Shown: positions 1 to 7,632, counted from the stretch's first letter. The stretch: DNA of 64,000 nt from Bradyrhizobium sp. cir1 (GCF_014198245.1 NZ_JACIHE010000013.1:160289-224288); one strand, 5' to 3'. A program made the numbers and translations. Notes: generated by a model from the sequence alone, not told the origin.

Positions 1-603
1 CTCCTTGGGGGGATTGATATTCGTCAGCATGGCTCCAGATCCACCGGCGCCACGAATGTGTTGCGGACCCTTGGAAAATGGCCCGCGTTGCTGGTGCTGG
101 TCGCCGACGTGCTGAAAGGCGTGGCGGCCATCATCGTTGCCCGCGCGTTCTGTCCCTGGCTCTATGCCGCACTGTTTCCGATGCCGCCGACGGCGTCTGA
201 CCTGCAAACCTGGGTGCCATGGGCCGTTTGCCTGGCCGGAATTGCCGCGCTGCTCGGGCATAGCCGCTCGATCTGGTTGAGCTTCACAGGCGGCAAATCC
301 GCCGCGACCGGGCTCGGCGTGTTGCTGGCGATGTCGTGGCCCGTGGGACTGGGAGCTGCCGCGGTCTTCGGCCTCGTGCTGGCTGTTGCCAGGATCGTCT
401 CCCTGAGCTCGATGCTCGCGGCATTGACCGCAATCGTTCTGGTCTGCGCCCTCGCGCAGCCGCTGCCTTATCGATTGTTGGTGATCGCAGGCGGCATCTA
501 CGTGATCTTTCGCCATCGCGCCAACATTCAGCGCCTGCTCACGGGAACGGAGCCGCGCCTGGGTCGAAATGGCCCGGACACGAAGGCAGAAGCGCAGGTG
601 TAG
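1..603 (+). CDS. plsY: Glycerol-3-phosphate acyltransferase PlsY, 5' truncated by window edge
   Basis: Membrane enzyme that transfers an acyl group from acyl-phosphate to glycerol-3-phosphate, the first step of phospholipid synthesis. The reading frame is open from base 1, so the true start lies outside the window and about 200 residues are visible. Three family motifs can be read: STGATNVLR near the visible N-terminus, GGKSAATGLGV in the middle, and HRANIQRLLTGTE near the C-terminus. Several hydrophobic segments fit a polytopic inner-membrane protein. A GTG at base 58 could open a shorter frame but would cut off the first motif, so it is not the start. Confidence 0.93.
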   Translation, partial: LLGGIDIRQHGSRSTGATNVLRTLGKWPALLVLVADVLKGVAAIIVARAFCPWLYAALFPMPPTASDLQTWVPWAVCLAGIAALLGHSRSIWLSFTGGKSAATGLGVLLAMSWPVGLGAAAVFGLVLAVARIVSLSSMLAALTAIVLVCALAQPLPYRLLVIAGGIYVIFRHRANIQRLLTGTEPRLGRNGPDTKAEAQV

Positions 604-666
604 CCATCGTCCGCGCCGATATGTGCTCTGCTTGCCGCAAGTAGCGGCGGGGCGTATCCTTGCGCA

Positions 667-1143
667 ATGACTGTCACGGCCCCCGATCTGAAAGCGTTCC
701 TGCTGGCGACGCCGTTCTTCGGCGGTCTGCCGGATCAAAGCCTCGACCTCCTGATCTCGATGCTGGTCGAGTGCCGCCTGGATGCCGGAGCAACCGTCGT
801 GGCCGAGGGCGAGCCGGGACGCTCGATGTTCATCGTCAAGTCCGGTCGGCTGGCGGTGAGCAAACGCACGAATTCAGGCAGCGTCGTCCCGATTTCCCGC
901 CTGGAGCCTGGTGATTTCTTCGGCGAGATGACGCTGATCGAAATGCAAAATCGCTCGGCCACGGTGGTCACGGAGAGTCCGACGGTGCTGTACGAGCTGA
1001 CGGCCCGAAAGCTCTACGCCTGCTACAAGGCCGATATCCACGCCTATGTGATCGTCCTGCAGAACATCAATCGCGAGCTGTGCCGGCGGCTGCGCCGTGC
1101 GGATGATCGGTTTACAGCGCATCAGATGGGTGAAGACAATTGA
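667..1143 (+). CDS. Small cyclic nucleotide-binding domain protein
   Basis: A 158-residue soluble protein made almost entirely of one Crp-type cyclic nucleotide-binding domain (about residues 10–125). The fold is suggested by GATVVAEGEPGRSMFIVKSG followed by LEPGDFFGEMTLIE and RSATVV, the usual phosphate-binding-cassette region. There is no helix-turn-helix after the domain, so it is not a Crp/Fnr transcription factor; the last 30 residues look helical and may mediate partner contacts. It follows plsY by 63 bases in the same direction. Ligand and partner are unknown. A second cyclic-nucleotide-binding protein lies at 2937–4649. Confidence 0.85.
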   Translation: MTVTAPDLKAFLLATPFFGGLPDQSLDLLISMLVECRLDAGATVVAEGEPGRSMFIVKSGRLAVSKRTNSGSVVPISRLEPGDFFGEMTLIEMQNRSATVVTESPTVLYELTARKLYACYKADIHAYVIVLQNINRELCRRLRRADDRFTAHQMGEDN

Positions 1144-1148
1144 CGACG

Positions 1149-1271
1149 CGTAGGATGGGTAGAGCACTTGCGAAACCCATCATGTCTCGTCACCGAGCAG
1201 ACGCCGATGGGTTTCGCTTCCGCCTTCGCTCTTTGAGCTACGGCGGACAAGTCGCTCTACCCATCCCACGC
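1149..1271. repeat. Palindromic intergenic repeat, GTAGGATGGGTAGAGC type
   Basis: The left arm reads GTAGGATGGGTAGAGC and GAAACCCATC. The right arm reads GATGGGTTTCGC and GCTCTACCCATCCCACG, the inverse of the left. The element can fold into a long imperfect hairpin. A related element (TAGGGTGGGCAAAGCG ... GCCCACCCTGCG) is at 51550–51640. It sits directly after the stop of the cyclic-nucleotide-binding gene. Confidence 0.75.
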
Positions 1272-1387
1272 ACGTTTCGCAAAAAGGTCTGCAAGTCCGC
1301 TGAAGCGAGCGTGATCTCTCATAGTCCCGCCGCGTATGCTCAGGTCTTGGCCAGAGAGATCCGGACGTTCAGGGAAGCCTGGTACGG

Positions 1388-1492
1388 CTAGAGCAACGCC
1401 ATTGAGTGCAGCGAGTTTCTATGAAAGCCGAAGGCAACCAAGCCGGACAGAAGCAGCACAGTCCCAGTCACGATCAGGAAAAACGCAAACAC
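1388..1492 (-). other. Possible small membrane peptide or gene remnant
   Basis: On the minus strand a frame beginning with GTG and ending with TAG encodes 34 residues starting VFAFFLIVTGTVLLLSGL, a convincing single membrane helix, ending in a short polar tail. The frame stays open upstream for about 16 codons with no ATG and no clear ribosome-binding site. It may be a tiny membrane protein with an unusual start or the remnant of a larger gene. Confidence 0.2.
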
Positions 1493-1715
1493 TATCGGAG
1501 CCTCTGGTTCGTCATGAATGAGAAGACGATAATAGATAAAATTTTACCGACAATCGAAAGGAAGAATTAACCTTACTTGCGCGGTCCAACAGGCAGGAGC
1601 CTCGGCGGACGTGTCGGCGGGCTTGTGTGCTCCATGCATGTCAATTTGACCCGTCGGGCAAAACACCCGCCTCCCTCAAAACTCCGTCAACCCCCTCCCG
1701 CAAAAATATTCCACT

Positions 1716-2222
1716 TTACCGAAATTCGGATTTGCGGCAGTATCGCGCCATCCCGGTCCCCGGAGAGGGGCGATCGTACGTCGTAACGAACGTGGATCGG
1801 GGTGCGGTGGACGCGGCTGCGTCGGGCATGCGAAGGCGGGACCAGGGCGAGATGAACCTCGTGAGGTCTGGCTGCGTGCTGACGGACGGCGCCAACACCT
1901 TCGCGAAGCTCCTCGGGGCGAAGCAGGGTGAAGCTGCGTACGGCAAAACCGTGTGGTCCTGACCGTCGTTGCTACGGTCAAGCCTTGCGGAGATGCCTCG
2001 GGGCTCAACCGGGCCTGGAGACATCGTCAATTCGCGAGGTGACGGAGGCCAGAAGGAACTCGGCTCCGGGGAGAGCAGGCATAAGCCGTCAAACCACTGC
2101 GCAGGGAAGGCCGTGTGTTGGGCTTCACCTGTATGCCGCTGTGCAGTTTTCTGCGTGTGCTTTCGCACAGTGGACCGTGGGTGCCAGCCGGCACCCGGCC
2201 TTCCCTGCGCTCTCTTCAAAGA
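1716..2222. repeat. Degenerate dispersed repeat of about 500 bp, non-coding
   Basis: This stretch has overlapping open frames on both strands, none with a family resemblance or convincing start. I recognise its style (GGCGATCGTACGTCGTAACG, CAGGCATAAGCCGTCAAACC, GGCACCCGGCCTTCCCTGCG) as a repeat scattered through Bradyrhizobium genomes and often misannotated as short hypothetical genes. Local inverted pieces are visible, for example AGGGAAGGCCGTG against GGCCTTCCCT. The rest of 1272–2301 shows an AT-rich patch near 1525–1570 and no other supported feature. The family identification is from memory and has not been checked. Confidence 0.45.
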
Positions 2223-2301
2223 AGAGGGGCAAGGAAAACAGCAAAACTCGGGCGCCAGATGCCGCGAGAATGCTGAATCATGTCTGATTGAACGAAGAGA
2301 A

Positions 2302-2376
2302 TGGTGCTGCCAGACAGGATTGAACTGTCGACCTCTCCATTACCAATGGAGTGCTCTACCACTGAGCTACGGCAGC
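2302..2376 (-). tRNA. tRNA-Thr (anticodon GGT)
   Basis: The minus strand reads GCTGCCGTAGCTCAGTGGTA and so on, with a seven-base-pair acceptor stem ending in a G-T pair and a D-arm with AGCTCAGTGGTAGAGC. The anticodon stem CTCCA/TGGAG encloses the loop TTGGTAA (anticodon GGT), and the T-arm reads CAGTTCAATCCTG. The discriminator A is followed by an encoded CCA. The 75-base length is normal. Confidence 0.96.
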
Positions 2377-2691
2377 ATGTGCTGGGATCAGAATCGGCCG
2401 CCACGGGGGCCTACCAAGCGGGCCGATATCTGCCACAAGCCCCCCTCCTGTGCAAGCTTGCTAGGCCCGTGAAAACGAGAAAATCGGGCCGATATCGGGG
2501 CTAAAATGCCCGTTTTCGCTCGAAACGACCGACTCTCCCCGATTCGGGGTCCGATATCCCCGCCCAACTGGCCAGTTGGCCCGGGGGGCGGATTCGATCC
2601 ATTTCGAGTTTCGCACGATCGGATTGCGCTCGCCTCTTGAGCTGCCATGTTCGTTGGGCATGTTATGGCCGATCCCGGCGATGGACCATTG
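2377..2691. other. Non-coding stretch upstream of tRNA-Thr with repeated CCGATATC motifs and a perfect palindrome
   Basis: No gene is supported here. The motif CCGATATC occurs three times (2423–2430, 2489–2496, 2551–2558), spaced by about 62–66 bases, with GGCCGATATC at the first two. CCAACTGGCCAGTTGG at 2564–2579 is a perfect 16-base palindrome, and CCCCGATTCGGGG nearby can form a hairpin. The region lies between the 5' end of tRNA-Thr and the following plus-strand gene, so it must hold promoters for both directions. The function of the repeated motif is unknown. Confidence 0.4.
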
Positions 2692-2892
2692 ATGACTGAC
2701 CGGAACGACAAGAACGCGAGACAGGACTCGAGACGGGGCCCGGCGTCCCGGGACGACCGGCTGAAATCGGCGCTGCGCGAGAATCTCAAGCGACGGAAGC
2801 TGCAGGCGCGCGAGCGCGCCGCAATCACCGAGCCCTCGCAGAATGACGATGGTTCCCTAAATGAGGGGACCGCCGGCAAGACCGGCGATTGA
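2692..2892 (+). CDS. Small conserved charged protein of unknown function
   Basis: Encodes 66 residues starting MTDRNDKNARQDSRRG, rich in Arg, Asp and Lys, with the segment RLKSALRENLKRRKLQARERA likely forming one amphipathic helix. In-frame ATGs at 2647 and 2665 would add 15 or 9 residues; I prefer 2692 because the charged region begins there. There is no signal peptide or membrane segment. I recall short proteins of this kind next to this tRNA-Thr in Bradyrhizobium, but know of no function. Confidence 0.6.
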   Translation: MTDRNDKNARQDSRRGPASRDDRLKSALRENLKRRKLQARERAAITEPSQNDDGSLNEGTAGKTGD

Positions 2893-2936
2893 AGTCCGGC
2901 GATTGAATACCGGCAGCTAGATTGGAATGAGCGGGA

Positions 2937-4649
2937 ATGACGATGCCGCAGGACGAGGTGCAACGAACCGACCGGGAGGCGCTAATGGCGCAGTTCACAC
3001 GTCCCGAGCAGACCTTTCCGACGCTGACTCAAGTCGAGATCGAGCGCCTGCGCCATTTCGGCGAGCTCAGGCACTATGAGGACGGCGAGCTCCTGTTCGA
3101 GACCGGCAAGCCAGGGCCCGGCATGTTCGTGGTGCTGGCGGGCCATGTCGCCATCACCCAGCGCGACGGCCTTGGTCACGTCACCCCGGTGATCGATCAG
3201 GGGCCGGGGCAGTTCCTGGCCGAACTCGGCCAGCTCTCGGGCCGGCCGGCGCTGGTCGACGGCCGTGCCGAGGGCGAGGTCGAGGTGCTTCTCGTTCCGC
3301 CGGACCGGCTGCGGGCGCTGCTGGTGGCCGAAGCCGAGCTTGGCGAGCGCATCATGCGCGCGCTGATCCTGCGCCGGGTCAATCTGATTCAGGGCGGCAT
3401 CGGCGGTCCCGTGCTGATCGGGCCGTCGAACTCCGCCGGCGTGGTGCGCCTGCAGGGCTTTCTCACCCGCAACGGCCAGCCGCATCATCTGCTCGATCCC
3501 AATAGCGAGCACGACGCCGCCGAATTGATCGCGCGCTATTCGCCGAAGCCGGAGGATTGGCCGCTCGTCGTCACGGCGGGCGGCACGGTGCTGCGTAATC
3601 CCAGCGAGACCGAGCTCGGCCGCGCCATCGGCATGATCGGCGGGGCCAAGGACAACCGTATCTACGACGTCGCCATCGTCGGCTGCGGGCCGGCAGGGCT
3701 GGCGACCGCGGTCTACGCGGCATCAGAAGGTCTCTCGGTCGCGGTCGTCGATACCCGCGCTTTCGGCGGCCAGGCCGGCGCCAGCGCGCGCATTGAGAAT
3801 TATCTGGGCTTTCCGACCGGCATCTCCGGCCAGGCGCTGGCGGGCCGCGCCTTCACCCAGGCGCAGAAGTTCGGCGCCGACATCATGATTCCGATGTCGG
3901 TGAGCTCGCTGGATTGCTCGCGCGCCAACGGCACCTTTGCGCTGGCGCTGGATTGCGGCGACACCTTGCGCTCGCGCGCGGTGGTGGTCGCGAGCGGCGC
4001 GCGCTATCGCCGGCCTGAGATCGCCAACCTCGACAAGTTCGAGGGCCGCGGCGTCTGGTACTGGGCATCGCCCGTGGAGGCGCGGCTCTGCGCCGGCGAG
4101 GAGGTGGCGCTGGTCGGCGCCGGCAATTCGGCAGGCCAGGCCGCGGTGTTCCTGTCGGGCCATGCGAAGCGCGTGCTGATGATCATCCGCGGCGGCGGCC
4201 TGGGCGCCAGCATGTCGCGCTATCTCATCGAGCGCATCGAAGCGACGCCGAACATCGAATTGATGTTCAACACCGAGATCACCGCGCTCGAAGGTGACGA
4301 GACCTCGCTGCTGCGGCGCATCCGCTGGAAGAGCCGGCTGTCTGACGACGAGGACTCCGCCGACATCCGCAATCTCTTTTTGTTCGTCGGCGCCGATCCC
4401 GCCACCTCCTGGCTCGACGGCTGCGGCGTCACGCTCGATCGCGGCGGCTTCGTCGTGACGGGCGCGCAGTCCGAGCTGAACCAGGGCAACCTGGTGGCGC
4501 CGCTCGAGACTTCGGTGCCCGGCGTCTACGCCGTCGGCGACGTCCGCTCCGGCTCGGTCAAGCGCGTCGGCGGCGCCATCGGCGAAGGCGCACAGGTCGT
4601 CGCCTCCCTGCACGGCTATCTCGGCGACGCCGCAAAACCGGCGCTTTAG
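2937..4649 (+). CDS. Cyclic nucleotide-binding domain fused to thioredoxin-reductase-like FAD oxidoreductase
   Basis: A 570-residue fusion. Residues about 30–140 form a Crp-type cyclic nucleotide-binding domain (DGELLFETGKPGPGMFVV; QFLAELGQLSGRPALVD). Residues about 150–235 look like a small thioredoxin-fold spacer. The rest is a pyridine nucleotide-disulfide oxidoreductase with GCGPAGLATAVY for FAD, GGQAG, GAGNSAG for NADPH and a C-terminal VYAVGDVR FAD motif. The redox CxxC of thioredoxin reductase is absent: the aligned segment reads YWASPVEARLC around residues 375–385, so classical thioredoxin reduction is unlikely. The nucleotide-binding domain probably gates the flavin enzyme; this is inference. 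ATG at 2943 is an alternative start. Confidence 0.88.
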   Translation: MTMPQDEVQRTDREALMAQFTRPEQTFPTLTQVEIERLRHFGELRHYEDGELLFETGKPGPGMFVVLAGHVAITQRDGLGHVTPVIDQGPGQFLAELGQLSGRPALVDGRAEGEVEVLLVPPDRLRALLVAEAELGERIMRALILRRVNLIQGGIGGPVLIGPSNSAGVVRLQGFLTRNGQPHHLLDPNSEHDAAELIARYSPKPEDWPLVVTAGGTVLRNPSETELGRAIGMIGGAKDNRIYDVAIVGCGPAGLATAVYAASEGLSVAVVDTRAFGGQAGASARIENYLGFPTGISGQALAGRAFTQAQKFGADIMIPMSVSSLDCSRANGTFALALDCGDTLRSRAVVVASGARYRRPEIANLDKFEGRGVWYWASPVEARLCAGEEVALVGAGNSAGQAAVFLSGHAKRVLMIIRGGGLGASMSRYLIERIEATPNIELMFNTEITALEGDETSLLRRIRWKSRLSDDEDSADIRNLFLFVGADPATSWLDGCGVTLDRGGFVVTGAQSELNQGNLVAPLETSVPGVYAVGDVRSGSVKRVGGAIGEGAQVVASLHGYLGDAAKPAL

Positions 4650-4774
4650 TCAAGCAGAAGACAAGCGGACGGCAAGACGAATCCGGCTTGCTATCGTGGT
4701 GTGTCCTACGGACTATCGTCTCGTCGCGAGGCCAATCGCGCGTGGAAAAACAAGGATTCCCAAGGGAGGACTCA

Positions 4775-5083
4775 ATGGCTGAAATCGTCGTGCTGTACAA
4801 AACACCCAAGGATGCTGCCGCCTTCGACAAGTACTATGCCGAAACGCACATTCCGCTCGCCAAGAAACTTCCCGGCCTGAAGAAATACGCCGTCAGCAAG
4901 GGGCCGGTCGCATCTCCCGCAGGTCCTTCCGGAATCCATCTCGTCGCCATTCTCACCTTTGACAGCGTGGCCGACATTCAGGCGGCCTTCGCCAGTCCGG
5001 AAGGCAAGGCGACCGGCGCCGACGTGCCGAAATTCGCCAGCGGCGGTGCCGACCTCTTGATCTTCGACACCAAGGAAGTCTGA
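4775..5083 (+). CDS. EthD family protein
   Basis: Encodes 102 residues beginning MAEIVVLYKTPKDAAAFDKY, a dimeric alpha/beta-barrel fold typical of EthD-like proteins, with the pattern YYAETHIPLAKKLPGLKKY that marks the family. A strong GGGAGGA at 4764–4770 sits five bases before the ATG and decides this start over upstream in-frame codons. EthD proteins accompany varied degradative enzymes; the substrate here is not evident. It lies 125 bases after the flavoprotein gene. Confidence 0.85.
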   Translation: MAEIVVLYKTPKDAAAFDKYYAETHIPLAKKLPGLKKYAVSKGPVASPAGPSGIHLVAILTFDSVADIQAAFASPEGKATGADVPKFASGGADLLIFDTKEV

Positions 5084-5143
5084 GGGATCGATTCAACTTT
5101 CGTCGAAAGCCTGCTGTCATTTGCGACGGCGCTGCAAGAAATT

Positions 5144-5183
5144 CAGCCATGCGTTTGTCGATTCGCACGATGACGCATGGCTG
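5144..5183. promoter_or_regulatory. Inverted repeat CAGCCATGCGT–18 nt–ACGCATGGCTG
   Basis: A perfect 11-base inverted repeat with an 18-base loop lies 60 bases after the EthD stop and about 90 bases before the next gene; a further ACGCATG follows at about 5203. No T-tract follows, so it is a poor intrinsic terminator. It may be an operator or an mRNA structure. Confidence 0.35.
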
Positions 5184-5274
5184 CGCGCATGCATGTACGA
5201 CAACGCATGTGGCAATCCCATGAGGACCGTAATACTACTCTCGTTGTCTCAATGCAGAGTGTAGGAGAGATGTC

Positions 5275-5784
5275 ATGGTGCTCGGGTTGAGTCTTCCCGC
5301 CTTCACGTTGGTCCATGTCATCATCAGCCTGATCGCCATCGTCGCCGGCCTCGTCGTGATGTTCGGCCTGCTCGGCTCGAAGTCGATGCCTGTTCTCACC
5401 GCGATCTTCCTGCTGTTCACCATCCTCACCAGCGCCACCGGCTTCCTGTTTCCGTCTAGGGAGCTGCTGCCCTCGCACATCATCGGCATCATCTCGCTGG
5501 TGCTGCTCGCGATCGCCTGCGTCGCGCTCTACGGCATGAAGCTCTCCGGGGTCTGGCGTCCGGTCTACATCGTGACCGCGATGGTCTCGCTCTACTTCAA
5601 CGTCTTCGTGCTGGTGATCCAGTCGTTCCTGAAGGTGCCGGCACTCGCCGCGCTCGCGCCCGCCGTGCCGCCGGCGCCGCCATCGGGGCCGGTGTTCGCC
5701 GTGGTGCAGGGCACCGTGCTGGTGTTTTTCGTCGTGCTGACGATCGGCGCCTGGCGCCGCTACAAGCCGATGGCATTTGTCTGA
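5275..5784 (+). CDS. Polytopic membrane protein of unknown function
   Basis: A 169-residue protein with about five hydrophobic segments (roughly residues 8–32, 38–58, 66–86, 93–115, 140–160), a proline-rich stretch PAVPPAPPSGP near residue 130, and a basic C-terminal WRRYKP that would be cytoplasmic. The ribosome-binding site AGGAGAG lies just upstream of the ATG. No catalytic motif is visible. The following hydrolase gene starts 125 bases downstream in the same direction. Confidence 0.75.
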   Translation: MVLGLSLPAFTLVHVIISLIAIVAGLVVMFGLLGSKSMPVLTAIFLLFTILTSATGFLFPSRELLPSHIIGIISLVLLAIACVALYGMKLSGVWRPVYIVTAMVSLYFNVFVLVIQSFLKVPALAALAPAVPPAPPSGPVFAVVQGTVLVFFVVLTIGAWRRYKPMAFV

Positions 5785-5909
5785 TCACACGATTCTCATC
5801 GCCTTTAGGGCCGGTGCGGGTCTCGATCTCGCATCGTCGCACAACCATCTCCGCCTCGTGGGCTCGCGTCTCGCGGGCGCCGAACTGATTCTCACTGAAG
5901 GAGGCATTC

Positions 5910-6734
5910 ATGCCCAGCATCATCACGAAAGACGGCGTCGAGATCTTCTACAAGGACTGGGGCTCGGGCCAGCCGATCGTGTTCAGCCATGGCTGGCCGC
6001 TGTCGTCGGACGATTGGGACGCGCAGATGATGTACTTCGTCACGCGCGGCTACCGCGTCATCGCCCATGACCGCCGCGGCCACGGCCGCTCGGCGCAGGT
6101 CGCCGACGGTCACGACATGGATCACTATGCCGACGATCTTGCCGCGCTCACCGCCCATCTCGACCTCACGAACGCGATCCATGTCGGCCACTCCACCGGC
6201 GGCGGCGAAGTCGTTCACTACATCGCCCGTCACGGCGAGAGCCGCGTCGCGAAGGCCGCGATCCTCTCCGCGGTGCCGCCGCTGATGGTGCAGACCGCGG
6301 CCAATCCCGGCGGCCTGCCGAAGAGCGTGTTCGACGATTTCCAGGTCCAGCTCGCCGCCGGCCGCTCGGCGTTCTACCGCGACATCGCGGCGGGCCCGTT
6401 CTACGGCTACAACCGCCCCGGCGCGAAACCCTTGGAAGCGGTGATCGAGAACTGGTGGCGCCAGGGCATGATGGGCGGCGCAAAAGCGCATTACGACGGC
6501 ATCGTCGCCTTCTCGCAGACCGACTTCACCGAGGACCTGAAGAAGATCAACGTCCCTGTGCTGGTGATGCACGGCGACGACGACCAGATCGTGCCCTATG
6601 CCGACTCGGCGCCGCTGTCAGCAAAGCTGCTCAAGAAGGGTATCCTGAAGACCTACAAGGGATTCCCCCACGGCATGCCGACCACCCACGCCGAAACGAT
6701 CAACGCCGACCTGCTGGCGTTTTTCAGGGAGTGA
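5910..6734 (+). CDS. Alpha/beta hydrolase, non-heme chloroperoxidase/esterase type
   Basis: A 274-residue alpha/beta hydrolase of the cofactor-free haloperoxidase group. The nucleophile elbow is GHSTGG with Ser95. The acid lies in HGDDDQIVP (Asp225 region) and the histidine in FPHGM (His254). The oxyanion-hole motif FSHGWPLSSDDW and DRRGHGRS near residue 55 are also standard. Members act as esterases or lactonases and can perform perhydrolysis; the natural substrate here is unknown. GAAGGAGG precedes the ATG. Full length for the family. Confidence 0.9.
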   Translation: MPSIITKDGVEIFYKDWGSGQPIVFSHGWPLSSDDWDAQMMYFVTRGYRVIAHDRRGHGRSAQVADGHDMDHYADDLAALTAHLDLTNAIHVGHSTGGGEVVHYIARHGESRVAKAAILSAVPPLMVQTAANPGGLPKSVFDDFQVQLAAGRSAFYRDIAAGPFYGYNRPGAKPLEAVIENWWRQGMMGGAKAHYDGIVAFSQTDFTEDLKKINVPVLVMHGDDDQIVPYADSAPLSAKLLKKGILKTYKGFPHGMPTTHAETINADLLAFFRE

Positions 6735-6741
6735 GGTGTCT

Positions 6742-6895
6742 TCCTTCTCCCCCTGCGGGAGAAGGGGGCGCGAAGCGCCGGATGAGGGGTTCTATCCGCG
6801 AATACATTTGAGAGTGAGTATGCGGAGACAACCCCTCACCCGTCTCAATCGCGCAGAGCGCGATTGATCCACCCTCTCCCGCAAGGGGAGAGGGA
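6742..6895. repeat. Palindromic intergenic repeat, CTTCTCCC...GGGAGAGG type
   Basis: Two hairpins face each other between convergent genes: CTTCTCCCCCTGCGGGAGAAG at the left and CCCTCTCCCGCAAGGGGAGAGGG at the right. GGATGAGGGG and CCCCTCACCC form an outer pair. It occupies nearly all the space between the hydrolase and the TetR gene and may also act as a transcription barrier. A half-element of the same type is at 12191–12214. Confidence 0.75.
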
Positions 6896-6901
6896 AGAAT
6901 G

Positions 6902-7543
6902 TCACTTCAATATCGCCCGGATCGCATCGAAGGTGCGCTTCACGAAAGCCTCCGGCTTCTCGCGTGCACCCTCGCCGATCCAGCTCTCGCCGCCGACGCG
7001 CATCGCGCCGGTGGCGATCATGGCGACGAGCCGCGCCTTCAGCTGGTCCGATTTGTTTCTCGCGCGCCGTGCAAGCCCCTCGGCGAGCGCGCGCTCGAGC
7101 TTCTCGTATTTGAGCTGGTCGCGAGCGTGGAGCGCGGGATTGTCGCGCTTGAGCCGCGACATGGCCGCGGCTTCCGCGGGATCGATCCGCTTGAGCGCCG
7201 CTGCGATCGCGTTCTCCGCCGCCGTCAGCATCGATTCGTCCGCGGGCCGCGCCAGGATCTCGGTGACCAGCGCGGCCGCGGCATCCTCCTGCCAGGCGGA
7301 GACGACGTCCTCCTTCGAGGCGAAGTAGTGGAAGAAGCTGCGGCGCGAGACATCGGCAGCCGCCGCGATCTCGTCGATGGTCGTGGCCTCGAAGCCGCGC
7401 TCCAGGAACAGCGCCATCGCCGCGCGGGTCAGCCGCTCGCGAGTCTGCTGCAGCTTGCGCTGGCGCAGGCCGGCAGCGGGCGGCGATTTTGCGGCCGCTG
7501 ACAATGGCTTGGCGCCCTTCCTGACCGCCTTCGAAGCCTTCAA
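6902..7543 (-). CDS. TetR/AcrR family transcriptional regulator
   Basis: A 213-residue regulator. After a basic N-terminal extension, residues about 30–80 hold the TetR DNA-binding domain (RERLTRAAMALFLERGFEATTIDEIAAAADVSRRSFFHYFASKEDV, read as helix-turn-helix). The rest is the helical ligand-binding and dimer domain. The start appears to be TTG: AGAGGTG lies seven bases upstream and the nearby ATG at 7548 is out of frame. It is transcribed away from a dehydrogenase gene starting at 7633, with a palindrome between the two, so it very likely represses that gene and itself. Confidence 0.92.
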   Translation of the reverse strand: MKASKAVRKGAKPLSAAAKSPPAAGLRQRKLQQTRERLTRAAMALFLERGFEATTIDEIAAAADVSRRSFFHYFASKEDVVSAWQEDAAAALVTEILARPADESMLTAAENAIAAALKRIDPAEAAAMSRLKRDNPALHARDQLKYEKLERALAEGLARRARNKSDQLKARLVAMIATGAMRVGGESWIGEGAREKPEAFVKRTFDAIRAILK

Positions 7544-7565
7544 ATCATTTCACCTCTTGCAAACT

Positions 7566-7578
7566 TGCACTGAGTGCA
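7566..7578. promoter_or_regulatory. Candidate TetR operator TGCACTGAGTGCA
   Basis: A perfect inverted repeat, TGCAC–TGA–GTGCA, lies in the 89-base gap between the divergent TetR and SDR genes. Palindromes of this form with a three-base centre are typical TetR-family operators. No other palindrome of this quality is in the gap. The assignment to this regulator is inference from position. Confidence 0.65.
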
Positions 7579-7632
7579 CATTTAGACCGGTCGCGGGCCT
7601 TATTCCACCCTGATAGCGCCTGGAGACATGGC

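Noticed and set aside
1627..1962. Short plus-strand open frame that could be called hypothetical protein
   Set aside because: It lies inside the dispersed repeat, has overlapping frames on both strands and no convincing ribosome-binding site.
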